A stretch of DNA of 64,000 nt from Kineobactrum sediminis. Its GTDB lineage: Bacteria; Pseudomonadota; Gammaproteobacteria; Pseudomonadales; Halieaceae. Both the position numbers and the translations under genes were made by a program. Below the pieces are notes generated by a model. That model saw only the letters and a program-made list of their open reading frames with translations, was not told the origin of the DNA and made no database searches. Numbering within the stretch: the stretch's first letter is position 1; every line of letters starts with the position of its first letter. The stretch spans positions 1-64,000 of the forward strand of contig NZ_PKLZ01000001.1 in assembly GCF_002868715.1 (NCBI RefSeq), read 5' to 3'. This document shows, one piece after another, positions 9,322-17,853 of the stretch.

Positions 9322-10227
9322 ATGGATATTACCATCAAACAGCTGCGGGCCTTTGTCGCGGTGGCACGCAGTCGCAGTTTTGCCGAGGCCTGCGGCCTGC
9401 TGAACCTGTCTCAGCCTGCCCTGAGTGTCACGATTCGCAACCTGGAAGAGGCCGTGGGTGGCCGCCTGCTGGCCCGAACTACCCGCACCCTGGCGCTGAC
9501 CCCCGAGGGCAGCCAGTTCCTGCCCGTGGCCCAGCGCCTGCTGGGAGACTGGAGTGCTGCCCTCGAGGACCTTCACGACACTTTTGCCCTGCGGCGGGGC
9601 AGGTTGGCGGTCGCCGCCATGCCCTCCTTCGCCAGTACCGAGCTGCCGGCGCTATTGCAGCAGTTTCGCAAGCTTTACCCGGAGATCAACATCACCGTGC
9701 ACGATGTGATCGCCGAGGATGTGGTCGCCATGGTACGCAGTGGTCGAGTGGAAACCGGCATCGCCTTCGACCCCGGCATGGCCGAAGATCTCCAGTTCAC
9801 CCCGCTGTTCAGCGACCGCTTTGTGGCTGCGCTACCCCCCGGTCATCCATTGCTGGCGCACCGCCAACTCCACTGGAGTGCCCTGGCCGACGAGCCCTTT
9901 ATCGCTCTGCAGCACCCTTCCAGTATCCGCTCATTGCTGGAGCAGTCCCTGGCTGCCAGTAATCTGGCATTGCGGGTCGAAGTGGAGACCAACCACCTCG
10001 TCACCATCGGGCGCATGGTGGCAGCCGGGCTTGGGATCAGCGCGGTACCCACGCTGTGCAAGCAACAGCTGCGCGAACTCGGTGTTCGTTCCCGCCCACT
10101 GACGGCACCGGTCATCGAACGCCGGGTCGGAATAGTCACCCGTCGCCGCTATCCTTTATCCGGACCAGCCAAAGCCCTGGTCACCATCCTTGATGCGCAC
10201 TATCGGGGGTCAGGTCTCGCATTGTAG
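9322..10227 (+). CDS. LysR-type transcriptional regulator of the CoA-transferase operon
   Basis: A 301-residue regulator with an N-terminal winged helix-turn-helix (residues about 1-60; TIKQLRAFVAVARSRSFAEA, then QPALSVTIRNLE) and a periplasmic-binding-protein-like effector domain (about 90-295). It is divergent from scoAB, and autoregulation plus control of scoAB is the natural inference. The last residues (GSGLAL) and the TAG stop are read from a copy of the repeat that covers 10205-10232, so the original C-terminus was probably altered by insertion of that repeat. The core domains are intact and the protein is likely functional. Confidence 0.9.
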   Translation: MDITIKQLRAFVAVARSRSFAEACGLLNLSQPALSVTIRNLEEAVGGRLLARTTRTLALTPEGSQFLPVAQRLLGDWSAALEDLHDTFALRRGRLAVAAMPSFASTELPALLQQFRKLYPEINITVHDVIAEDVVAMVRSGRVETGIAFDPGMAEDLQFTPLFSDRFVAALPPGHPLLAHRQLHWSALADEPFIALQHPSSIRSLLEQSLAASNLALRVEVETNHLVTIGRMVAAGLGISAVPTLCKQQLRELGVRSRPLTAPVIERRVGIVTRRRYPLSGPAKALVTILDAHYRGSGLAL

Positions 10228-10368
10228 CATTTGGTGGTGAGGCTTAAAGGGCTGGGGTCAGGTCTCGCATTGTTGCATGCGCCCCAATGGGCGCATGCAA
10301 CAATGCGAGACCTGACCCCAGCCATCCACCTTGTACGGCCAAATGCTACAATGCGAGACCTGACCCCC
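10205..10368. repeat. Nested palindromic repeat cluster (four related copies)
   Basis: Two nested perfect inverted repeats. The outer pair is 10205-10232 and 10341-10368 (28 bases each, exact reverse complements). The inner pair is 10253-10284 and 10289-10320 (32 bases each, exact, with the four-base loop caat). All four arms share the core ggggtcaggtctcgcattg. A further copy of the core lies at 25784-25808. Such clusters resemble REP elements mobilised by tyrosine (RAYT/Y1) transposases, but no transposase gene is in the window, so that origin is inference. Confidence 0.9.
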
Positions 10369-10415
10369 TACACTGGCGTAGAATACGGCGCCCAACATTT
10401 TACAGCTGAGTTGTT

Positions 10416-12296
10416 ATGCCCTTACTGCGCCTCGAATCCATCCAATTGCACTATGGCACCCAGGTGCTGCTGGACAGTGTGGACCTCACTATCCGCAAAG
10501 GTGAGCGCTGGGGGCTGCTCGGGCGCAATGGTACGGGCAAGACCACCCTGCTGAAAATTCTGGATGGCGAATTGCAGCCGGATGCAGGGGAGCGCTGGTT
10601 GCGCCCGGGCGTGCGCATTGCGCGGTTGCAACAGACCCTGCCGGATGCGGATGACAGCAGCGTTTATGACGTGGTCGCCGAAGGCCTGGCCGAGGCCGGC
10701 AAGCTGCTGGCGGAATACCACCATCTGCTGCAGGACCCCGATCTCGACTTCGACCGCCTGGCGCGCGTGCAGCAGCAACTCGAGGCCGCCGACGGCTGGA
10801 CCCTGCAGCAGCGAGTTGAAACCACCATCACCCAGCTACAGTTACCCCAGGACGCCAGGATGGGCGAGCTCTCGGGTGGCTGGCGCCGCCGCGTCGCGCT
10901 GGCCCAGGCATTGGTGGCAGACCCCGATATACTGTTGCTGGACGAGCCCACCAACCATCTCGATATTCCCGCCATTGTCTGGCTGGAAAGCCAGCTGCAG
11001 CAATTTCGCGGTGCTATCGTGCTCATCACCCACGACCGCCGCTTCCTGCAGAACGTCGCCACCAGTATTGCCGAGCTTGATCGTGGCCACCTCACCACGT
11101 GGGAAGGCAGTTACCAGGGTTTCCTGAACCACCGGGAGCAGGAACTGGTGGCGGAAGAACGCGCCAACGCCCTGTTCGACAAAAAACTGGCCCAGGAAGA
11201 GGTGTGGATTCGCCAGGGCATCAAGGCCCGGCGCACCCGCAACGAAGGTCGGGTGCGCGCGCTGGAGTCCATGCGCAATGACCGCCAGCAGCGCCGGGAA
11301 AAAGTCGGCACCGCCAAATTCAATATCGAGGAGGCCAGTCGCTCCGGTAAAATCGTGGCAGAGCTGGAGCACGTCAGTAAGCATTTTGACGGCAAACAGG
11401 TGATCAACGATTTCTCCACCATCATCCAGCGCGGCGATCGTGTGGGTATTGTCGGCGCCAACGGCGCCGGCAAATCAACCCTGGTTAAACTCATCCTGGG
11501 GCAGCTGGAGCCCGACAGTGGGGTCATAAAACTCGGCACCAAACTGGAAGTGGCCTATTCCGACCAGCTGCGCGGTAAACTCGAGCCCGAGCTGAACCTG
11601 ATCGACAATATATGCGGCGGCCAGGAGTTCATCGAGATCAACGGCAAGCGGCGCCATGCCATTTCCTACCTCGGGGATTTCCTGTTCAGCCCGGAACGAG
11701 TGCGCACCCCGGTCAAGGCGCTGTCGGGCGGGGAACAGAACCGGGCCATTCTGGCGCGCCTGTTCAGCAAGCCGGCCAACCTGCTGGTGCTGGACGAACC
11801 CACCAATGACCTTGATATCGAAACCCTGGAACTACTGGAAGATATTTTGCTGTCCTTTGACGGCACTGTAATCCTGGTCAGTCACGATCGCGACTTCATG
11901 GATCATGTGGTTACCCAAACCCTGATCATGCGCGGCGATGGCACTGTGGAAGAACAGGCCGGCGGTTACACGGACTGGGAAGCCCGGGGTGGCCGGCTGA
12001 CGGATCCAAACAGCCGCGGCCAGCAAATGCCGGCGACAAGCACGACTGCAACCACCGCTGCCGTACCCAAGGCTCCGCGCAAACGCTCCTACAAGGAACA
12101 GCGCGAACTGGATACCCTGCCCGGGCGCATCGAAGCGCTGGAGCTGGCCCAGTCAGAGCTGGAAGCGGCCGCGGCGGACCCGACCTTTTACCAACAGGAT
12201 CGGGACACGATCGACAGGGTACTGGCGGACCTGCTGACCGTACAGGCTGAGCTTGAGGCAGCTATCGAGCGCTGGGCAGAACTGGAAGAGGACTGA
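10416..12296 (+). CDS. uup: ABC-F ATPase Uup
   Basis: A soluble protein of 626 residues with two ABC ATPase domains and no membrane segments. The first has Walker A GRNGTGKTT near residue 37 and signature LSGGWRRRVALAQAL; the second has GANGAGKST near residue 348 and signature LSGGEQNRAILAR. The linker contains the Arg/Lys-rich ABC-F region. The C-terminal 80 residues form a charged coiled coil (from KRSYKEQRELDTLPGRIEAL) typical of Uup, which binds branched DNA and affects precise transposon excision and ribosome function. It starts 48 bases after the palindromic repeat cluster. Confidence 0.93.
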   Translation: MPLLRLESIQLHYGTQVLLDSVDLTIRKGERWGLLGRNGTGKTTLLKILDGELQPDAGERWLRPGVRIARLQQTLPDADDSSVYDVVAEGLAEAGKLLAEYHHLLQDPDLDFDRLARVQQQLEAADGWTLQQRVETTITQLQLPQDARMGELSGGWRRRVALAQALVADPDILLLDEPTNHLDIPAIVWLESQLQQFRGAIVLITHDRRFLQNVATSIAELDRGHLTTWEGSYQGFLNHREQELVAEERANALFDKKLAQEEVWIRQGIKARRTRNEGRVRALESMRNDRQQRREKVGTAKFNIEEASRSGKIVAELEHVSKHFDGKQVINDFSTIIQRGDRVGIVGANGAGKSTLVKLILGQLEPDSGVIKLGTKLEVAYSDQLRGKLEPELNLIDNICGGQEFIEINGKRRHAISYLGDFLFSPERVRTPVKALSGGEQNRAILARLFSKPANLLVLDEPTNDLDIETLELLEDILLSFDGTVILVSHDRDFMDHVVTQTLIMRGDGTVEEQAGGYTDWEARGGRLTDPNSRGQQMPATSTTATTAAVPKAPRKRSYKEQRELDTLPGRIEALELAQSELEAAAADPTFYQQDRDTIDRVLADLLTVQAELEAAIERWAELEED

Positions 12297-12338
12297 CCGC
12301 AGGGCATACCTGACCGCTGCACTCAGTGGCCGCGACAG

Positions 12339-13532
12339 TTAGCCGCGCAGTACCGCACCTACCGCCTCCGCCAGGTAATCGATGTTGGCGCCGTTGACGC
12401 CGGCGACATTGATGCGCGAAGACTCCAGCATGTAAATGCTGTGTTTCTCGCGCAGGGCAATGGCCTCCGCCCTGGTCAGCCCCAGAAACGAAAACATGCC
12501 TTTCTCACGCTCGATAAAGCCAAAGTCGCGATCGGTATTCTGTTCCAGCTTGCTCACCAGGCTGGTGCGCAACCCGTTAATGCGCCAGCACATGGCCTGC
12601 AACTCGTCTTCCCAGTTGGTCTTGAGTTCGGCATCCGCCAACACCCTGCCCGCGAGCAGGGCACCGTGGGCAGGCGGCATCGAATAGATCCGACGCGCCG
12701 CCACCTGGGCCTGGCTCAGCAGCGCGCGAGCATTTTCGGCGCTGGACGAAACAAACAGGGCAGCGCCAGTGCGCTCCCGGTACAAGCCCATATTCTTGGA
12801 ACACGACGCGGCAATAATCACCTCAGGCAGGCGTTCCACCAACAGCCGCAAGCCGGCAACGTCCTGCTCCAGGCCATCGCCCAGCCCCTGGTAGGCAATA
12901 TCCACAAACGGCATAAAACCCTGGCGCTCGGCCATATCCGCTATGACTGACCACTGCTCGAGAGTGAGGTCGGCACCACAGGGATTGTGGCAGCAGCCGT
13001 GCAACAGCACCACATCGCCACGCCCGGCCCGACCCAGGTCCTCCACCATGCCATCAAAATTAACACCATGGCTGACCGGCTCGTAATAGCGGTAGGTTTC
13101 AAACCTGAGACCAACACTGCCCAGTAGCGGAATATGTACCGGCCAGGTGGGGTCGGACACCCACACCCGGGCGCCCGGTGCCGCGGCGTTGATGATCTCG
13201 GCGCCAATGCGCAAGGCACCACAGCCGCCCGGTGTCTGGATGCTGCTCACCCTGGCATCCGCCAGTGCGGCGCTACCGGAACCCAGCACCAGTCGTTGCA
13301 AACCCTGATTGAAAGCGGCGTCACCGGCAGGTGCCATGTAGGCCTTGGTCGTCTCCTCGGCCACCAGCGACTGCTGCGCCAGGCGCACGGCATCAAATAC
13401 GGGGCATACGCCCTCCTCGTTCATGTAAATGCCGACTGTCAGGTCAATCTTGTTGGGGCTGGGGTCTGAGCGACACGCTGAAGACAGGCCGAGTATCGAA
13501 TCTTCAGGCATTTGGGGTAGTACATCGAGCAT
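12339..13532 (-). CDS. Class I aminotransferase (aspartate/aromatic type)
   Basis: A PLP enzyme of about 397 residues, of the AspC/TyrB group that swaps amino groups between aspartate or aromatic amino acids and 2-oxoglutarate. The PLP lysine is in SCSKNMGLYRERTGA; HNPCG and DIAYQG are the other cofactor motifs. The ATG at 13532 is chosen because GAGGA lies eight bases before it and overlaps the stop of the permease gene; an in-frame GTG at 13547 overlaps that stop directly. It is probably co-transcribed with the purine permease. Substrate preference cannot be settled by eye. Confidence 0.9.
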   Translation of the reverse strand: MLDVLPQMPEDSILGLSSACRSDPSPNKIDLTVGIYMNEEGVCPVFDAVRLAQQSLVAEETTKAYMAPAGDAAFNQGLQRLVLGSGSAALADARVSSIQTPGGCGALRIGAEIINAAAPGARVWVSDPTWPVHIPLLGSVGLRFETYRYYEPVSHGVNFDGMVEDLGRAGRGDVVLLHGCCHNPCGADLTLEQWSVIADMAERQGFMPFVDIAYQGLGDGLEQDVAGLRLLVERLPEVIIAASCSKNMGLYRERTGAALFVSSSAENARALLSQAQVAARRIYSMPPAHGALLAGRVLADAELKTNWEDELQAMCWRINGLRTSLVSKLEQNTDRDFGFIEREKGMFSFLGLTRAEAIALREKHSIYMLESSRINVAGVNGANIDYLAEAVGAVLRG

Positions 13533-13543
13533 CAGGAGGGTCC

Positions 13544-14863
13544 TCACATAAAGGCAAATTTGGCAATAAAGATCAGCGCCAGAAACCAGGCGCCGAAAGA
13601 AATATCAGTGTGGCGGCCAACACCCAGCTTGATAGCGACGAAGCTGATAAAGCCGATCGCGATGCCGTTGGCAATGGAAAATGACAGTGGGATCATCACC
13701 ACCGTGACCAGCGCCGGTATGACTTCACTCATGTCGTGCCAGTGCAGCTGCTGCAAATTGGTCAGCATCAGCATGGCCACATAAATGAGTGCCCCGGCGG
13801 TGGCAAAGGCAGGCACCATTCCAGCCAGGGGCGCGAAGAAAATAGCCAGCAGGAACAACGAGCCCACCGTTACCGCGGTAAGGCCGGTGCGCCCCCCCGT
13901 GGCCACGCCCGCGGCACTTTCAACATAGCTGGTAACAGGTGCGCAGCCAAGAAAGGCCCCGAATACGCTGGAGGTGCTGTCCGCCTTCAGCGCGCGGTCC
14001 AGGTTGTGGATTTTGCCGTCGCTATCGACTAGCCCGGCGCGGTTCGCCACGCCGAGCAAGGTGCCGGCCGTATCAAACAGGTTGACGAACAGGAACGCAA
14101 TAATCACGCTGGTCATTGCCACATCCAGGGCACCAACAATGTCCAGTTGCATGAAGGTGGGCGCCATACTCGGCGGGGCCGCCACCAGCCCATTATATTC
14201 CACCAATCCCGACAGCAGGCCCAGGCCGGTAACACTGAGAATCCCGATGATAATGGCACCGGGCACATTGCGAAGGGACAAAATGGCGATCACCAGAAAA
14301 CCCAGCGCCGCCAGGAATGGCTGTGGCTGGGCAATGTTGCCGAGGGTCAGCAGGGTCGCGTCACTGGCAACAATAATACCGCCGCTTTTCAGGCCAATAA
14401 AGCCGATAAAAAGGCCCACCCCCGCCCCCATCGCCAGGCGCAGGTTGAAAGGAATGCTGTCGAGCATCCAGCGCCGGATACGGGTTACGCTCATGATCAC
14501 AAACAGGATACCTGCCAGGAACACGGCGCCCAGCCCGACTTCCCAGCTGTATCCCATATCCCCGACGACGGTATAGGTAAAGAACGCATTGAGCCCCATA
14601 CCCGGCGCCAGCCCCACCGGCCAGTTGGCGTAAAAACCCATCAGGTAACAAGCCAGTGCGGACGCCAGACAGGTGGCCACGAAAGAGGCCTGGTAATCCA
14701 TACCGGCAGCCGCCATCATCTGTGGATTGACAAAGATAATGTAGGCCATGGTGACAAAGGTCGTGGCGCCGGCTATCAGCTCAGTGCGCACATCCGTGTC
14801 GTGGCGGGATAATTTGAAAAGACGCTCCAGGGGACCCGTAACGGATTGCTCAGTTTGCTCCAC
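13544..14863 (-). CDS. NCS2 (AzgA-type) purine permease
   Basis: A proton-coupled inner-membrane permease for adenine, guanine or hypoxanthine, with about 12-14 hydrophobic segments. Visible family features are ATTFVTMAYIIFVNPQ in the first helix, the segment GLAPGMGLNAFFTY, the segment ESAAGVATGGRTGL, and LFDTAGTLLGVANRAG, which point to the AzgA/PbuG branch rather than uracil/xanthine carriers. The likely start is the GTG at 14863 (AAGGA upstream), giving 439 residues; the frame continues to an ATG at 14938 but that extension is unlike the family. It is divergent from a purine phosphoribosyltransferase gene, which supports a salvage role. Confidence 0.9.
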   Translation of the reverse strand: MEQTEQSVTGPLERLFKLSRHDTDVRTELIAGATTFVTMAYIIFVNPQMMAAAGMDYQASFVATCLASALACYLMGFYANWPVGLAPGMGLNAFFTYTVVGDMGYSWEVGLGAVFLAGILFVIMSVTRIRRWMLDSIPFNLRLAMGAGVGLFIGFIGLKSGGIIVASDATLLTLGNIAQPQPFLAALGFLVIAILSLRNVPGAIIIGILSVTGLGLLSGLVEYNGLVAAPPSMAPTFMQLDIVGALDVAMTSVIIAFLFVNLFDTAGTLLGVANRAGLVDSDGKIHNLDRALKADSTSSVFGAFLGCAPVTSYVESAAGVATGGRTGLTAVTVGSLFLLAIFFAPLAGMVPAFATAGALIYVAMLMLTNLQQLHWHDMSEVIPALVTVVMIPLSFSIANGIAIGFISFVAIKLGVGRHTDISFGAWFLALIFIAKFAFM

Positions 14864-15008
14864 GTGCGCTGATGTCCTTCTGCAGGCTTTGTCATTAATT
14901 CGCCAGTTTACGCAATCAGCGCGAGCGGCACCATACACCCGTCAACTGCAAGCTGTGCTAATCTGCGCGACCTATCGGCAAACAGTACCTATCAAGGACC
15001 CGCGGCAC

Positions 15009-15584
15009 ATGCACAAGCACTACATCAGCGCCCAGCAGTTACTGGAAGACTCCTTCAAACTGGCCTGGAAAGTCTATGAAAGCGGCTACCGCCCCGATTA
15101 TATCGTCGGGGTCTGGCGCGGCGGCGCGCCGGTAGGCATCGCAGTACAGGAATTGCTGGAGGTACTGGGCGTGGAAGCAGACCATATCGCCATCCGCACC
15201 TCATCCTACACCGGCATAGGCCAACGCAGCCGTCATGTGAAAGTGCACGGCCTGACCTACCTGATCAAGCGACTGGAGGCGGAGGACGCACTGCTGATCG
15301 TGGACGACGTACACGACTCCGGACTATCGATCGACCAGACCATTCGCGACCTGAAGGATGCCTGCAAGAAGAATACGCCGGAGATCCGCATTGCCACACC
15401 CTATTACAAGCCGGGCAATAACCGGACAGAGCGGGTGCCGGACTACTACGTTCACGAAACCGCTGACTGGCTGGTGTTTCCCCATGAATTGCAGGGCCTT
15501 ACCGCCGAAGAAATTCGTGACTACAAGCCTGAGCTTGCCAGTTTTGTAGATCGGCTCACCGAACACCTCAAAGCCGGTACCTGA
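15009..15584 (+). CDS. Hypoxanthine/guanine phosphoribosyltransferase
   Basis: A cytoplasmic purine salvage enzyme of 191 residues that converts a free purine base plus PRPP to the nucleotide. The PRPP-binding motif LLIVDDVHDSG is intact, and GVWRGGAPVG matches the N-terminal PRTase loop. The ATG at 15009 follows AAGGA at 14994-14998. The gene is divergent from the purine permease, so uptake and trapping of bases are probably controlled together in the 145-base gap between them. Base preference between hypoxanthine, guanine and xanthine is not certain. Confidence 0.88.
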   Translation: MHKHYISAQQLLEDSFKLAWKVYESGYRPDYIVGVWRGGAPVGIAVQELLEVLGVEADHIAIRTSSYTGIGQRSRHVKVHGLTYLIKRLEAEDALLIVDDVHDSGLSIDQTIRDLKDACKKNTPEIRIATPYYKPGNNRTERVPDYYVHETADWLVFPHELQGLTAEEIRDYKPELASFVDRLTEHLKAGT

Positions 15585-15607
15585 ACCACCCTGCCCCGCC
15601 CACGAAT

Positions 15608-16192
15608 TCAGTGGTCGCGGGTGAAGGCCTTGATTTCTGCCGCATGTTCGGGAAATTCGGCGAGCAGATCGTCGCGCTCGCCCAGTGCCATATCCGCATA
15701 ATCAAACCCTGGCGCCACCGCCTCGCTGATCAGGCCGTAACTGCCGGCGGGAAGATGCGATGCCTTCCAGACACCACCGCGCACCGTCAGCTGCAACCGC
15801 TGCCCCGCCGCCAGGTCCGGGCCCAGCACGGCAGTTTCCAGGCGACCGTCGGGATGCAGCAGGTAGTAGTGAACCGGGGCACCCAGGTGATAAAAGTGAA
15901 CAATGTCCGACTGGTTACGGTGCCAGTGGCCAACAGGAGAATCATCGGTCAGCAGATAGTGGATGGAAGTCATCGTGTAGCGTTCACCTGCCGGCGTTGC
16001 CACTTTCGGCCTGTGGTCAGGCTGAAAGGTCCGCGCAAAATAACCACCTTCCACATGAGCCTCCAGCCCCAGCGTTGCAATGATCTCGGTTTTATCGGGC
16101 ACTGCCATATTAACCGTCTCCCCTGCCTGCAACGGGTTGCCGGCTATCACCGCAAGCCCGCTCGCCATGGCAATAATTGATTGCCTCATCAT
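15608..16192 (-). CDS. Secreted cupin, DUF985 (Cupin_5) family
   Basis: A 194-residue protein with an N-terminal signal peptide (cleavage plausible after NPLQA, about residue 23) followed by a single cupin domain. Metal-type histidines are seen in GHWHRNQSDIVHFYHLG, and the family start EGGYFARTF is present. DUF985 members are small beta-barrel proteins of uncertain function. The ATG overlaps the stop of the amidohydrolase gene (ATGA), so the two are probably translationally coupled and act in the same compartment. A signal peptide on this family is worth noting, since many members are predicted cytoplasmic. Confidence 0.8.
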   Translation of the reverse strand: MMRQSIIAMASGLAVIAGNPLQAGETVNMAVPDKTEIIATLGLEAHVEGGYFARTFQPDHRPKVATPAGERYTMTSIHYLLTDDSPVGHWHRNQSDIVHFYHLGAPVHYYLLHPDGRLETAVLGPDLAAGQRLQLTVRGGVWKASHLPAGSYGLISEAVAPGFDYADMALGERDDLLAEFPEHAAEIKAFTRDH

Positions 16193-17604
16193 TCATTCTC
16201 CTGTTGCTCGTCGAGGGCACGACGAATAGCGTTACTGGCCTTGTGCACCGACGCTCTCAGGGCCGACTCATCCAGGGTCAGCACTTCACGATCCTGCATC
16301 AGCACCTGCCCCGCCACAATTGTCGTCTGCACGTTCTCGCTTCCCAGTACATACACCAGATGGGAACTCACATCGTATAACGGCAGCTGATGAGTGCGGG
16401 TCACGTCAAGCTGGATCATGTCCGCCTGCATTCCCACCTGAAGACGACCGATCCGGTCCCCCATATGAATGGCGGCGGCACCCAGCCGGGTGGCCATCGC
16501 CAGGGCTTGCCCGGCAGGCAGCGCGGTCGGATCGCCACTGGCCATCTTGTGCAGTAACGCCGCCATGCGGATTTCATCCCACATGTCGAGATCATTGTTG
16601 GAGGCTGCACCGTCCGTTCCCAGGCCGACATTCACGCCAGCCGCCAACATCGCCGGCACCGGAGAAACACCGGCCCCCAACTTCATGTTCGATGTGGGGT
16701 TGTGCACTGCGCCCACCCTCGCGGCGGCCGTAAGGGCGATATCTTCGGCGTCCAGCTGCACCATGTGGGCGGCGATCAGACGCGTATCATACAAACCCAG
16801 CCCGGCCACATGACGTACCGGGGTGGTGGCAAAATTCTCTTCAATATAAGCACTTTCCGCTGGCGCCTCCGCCAGGTGCATTGATATCACTGCGTCCATC
16901 GCCAGGGCTTTTTCCACGGTGGCCTGCAAGTGGGCAGGAGCCACCGTGTACGGCGCGTGCGGGGCAAATGCCGGGGTGATGCGCGGATGCCTGTCCTGCC
17001 AGCGACTGACAAAATCCGTCGCCGCGGCAAAGGAGTCCTCCCAACCGGCAAAGCCGGGGCTGGGATAATCAATATGGGGTGACGCCACTACTGCACGCAG
17101 ACCGCAACGATCAACTACCCCCGCAATTTCATCAGGATAGAAATACATGTCGACAAAAGTGGTGGTACCACCGCGAATCATTTCCCAGCAGGCGAGCTCA
17201 GTGCCGGTGCGCACGAATTCCGGCGTTACGAATCGTGCCTCCATGGGGAATACATAGTGATTCAGCCAGGTCATCAGGTCCAGGTCATCAACCATGCCGC
17301 GGAACAGGGTCATGGCGGTATGGGTATGGCCGTTGATCAGTCCCGGCAGCAGCACGCGGCCATCGCCCGGGATGGTGCGAGCCGCGTTGTACTGGCGGTC
17401 AATATCGGCCCTCGGTCCCAGCGCCACAATGCGGTCACCGCGCACTACAACAGCAGCATCGCGCAGTTCCGGCTGCTCCGGATTCATGGTTAGCACATAG
17501 TCTGCATACACGATCAAATCTGCAGAGGACCCGGCGCTGGCCGCAACCACCCCGGACCAGAAAACCCAGAGGGCAAAAAATCCTCCCGTCACTATTTTTA
17601 TCAC
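16189..17604 (-). CDS. Secreted amidohydrolase, SAH/MTA/adenosine deaminase-like
   Basis: A 471-residue metal-dependent hydrolase of the TrzA/MtaD group, which deaminates S-adenosylhomocysteine, methylthioadenosine or adenosine. Metal and substrate motifs are GLINGHTHTAMTLFRGM (HxH), MHLAEAP, AHMVQLD, HNPTSNMKLGAG and GLGTDGAASNN. The start is the GTG at 17604 with a strong GGAGGGGAG site; the frame stays open to 17823 but that extension lacks a site. From the GTG the protein opens with a convincing signal peptide (about residues 1-25, ending near VAASAG), so it should be periplasmic, unusual for this family. It is divergent from a TonB receptor operon carrying nucleoside genes. Confidence 0.85.
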   Translation of the reverse strand: MIKIVTGGFFALWVFWSGVVAASAGSSADLIVYADYVLTMNPEQPELRDAAVVVRGDRIVALGPRADIDRQYNAARTIPGDGRVLLPGLINGHTHTAMTLFRGMVDDLDLMTWLNHYVFPMEARFVTPEFVRTGTELACWEMIRGGTTTFVDMYFYPDEIAGVVDRCGLRAVVASPHIDYPSPGFAGWEDSFAAATDFVSRWQDRHPRITPAFAPHAPYTVAPAHLQATVEKALAMDAVISMHLAEAPAESAYIEENFATTPVRHVAGLGLYDTRLIAAHMVQLDAEDIALTAAARVGAVHNPTSNMKLGAGVSPVPAMLAAGVNVGLGTDGAASNNDLDMWDEIRMAALLHKMASGDPTALPAGQALAMATRLGAAAIHMGDRIGRLQVGMQADMIQLDVTRTHQLPLYDVSSHLVYVLGSENVQTTIVAGQVLMQDREVLTLDESALRASVHKASNAIRRALDEQQENE

Positions 17605-17853
17605 AAGCAATCTCCCCTCCTGGGTTAACCGGGCGCAATTATAACCACAGCTCGAGCGCGATGGGCGACGAGATGCCAGGGAATCCTGTGGCCGAATTCT
17701 GGTACTTTTGCCGCACGGGGCTGCGACATCCTCGAAACCCGTGTAAATTCTGCGCCCTTGAGCCGTCAAAGGCCAGCTGCAGGCAGAGTACCTGCTACGC
17801 GCATCGCAAGATTCCGTGACCATTAGGCTAGCAATTCACCAGGAGATACATCC

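Noticed and set aside
10205-10368. Repeats as a CRISPR array
   Set aside because: The copies are in opposite orientations, nested, with unequal spacing and no cas genes.
10231-10554. 107-residue plus-strand open frame crossing the palindromic repeat
   Set aside because: It consists of repeat sequence read out of frame and an out-of-frame start of uup; no ribosome-binding site.
17605-17853. Promoters for the divergent amidohydrolase and TonB receptor
   Set aside because: The gap must contain them, but the visible -10-like gtgtaaatt has no convincing -35 partner, so no box was called.
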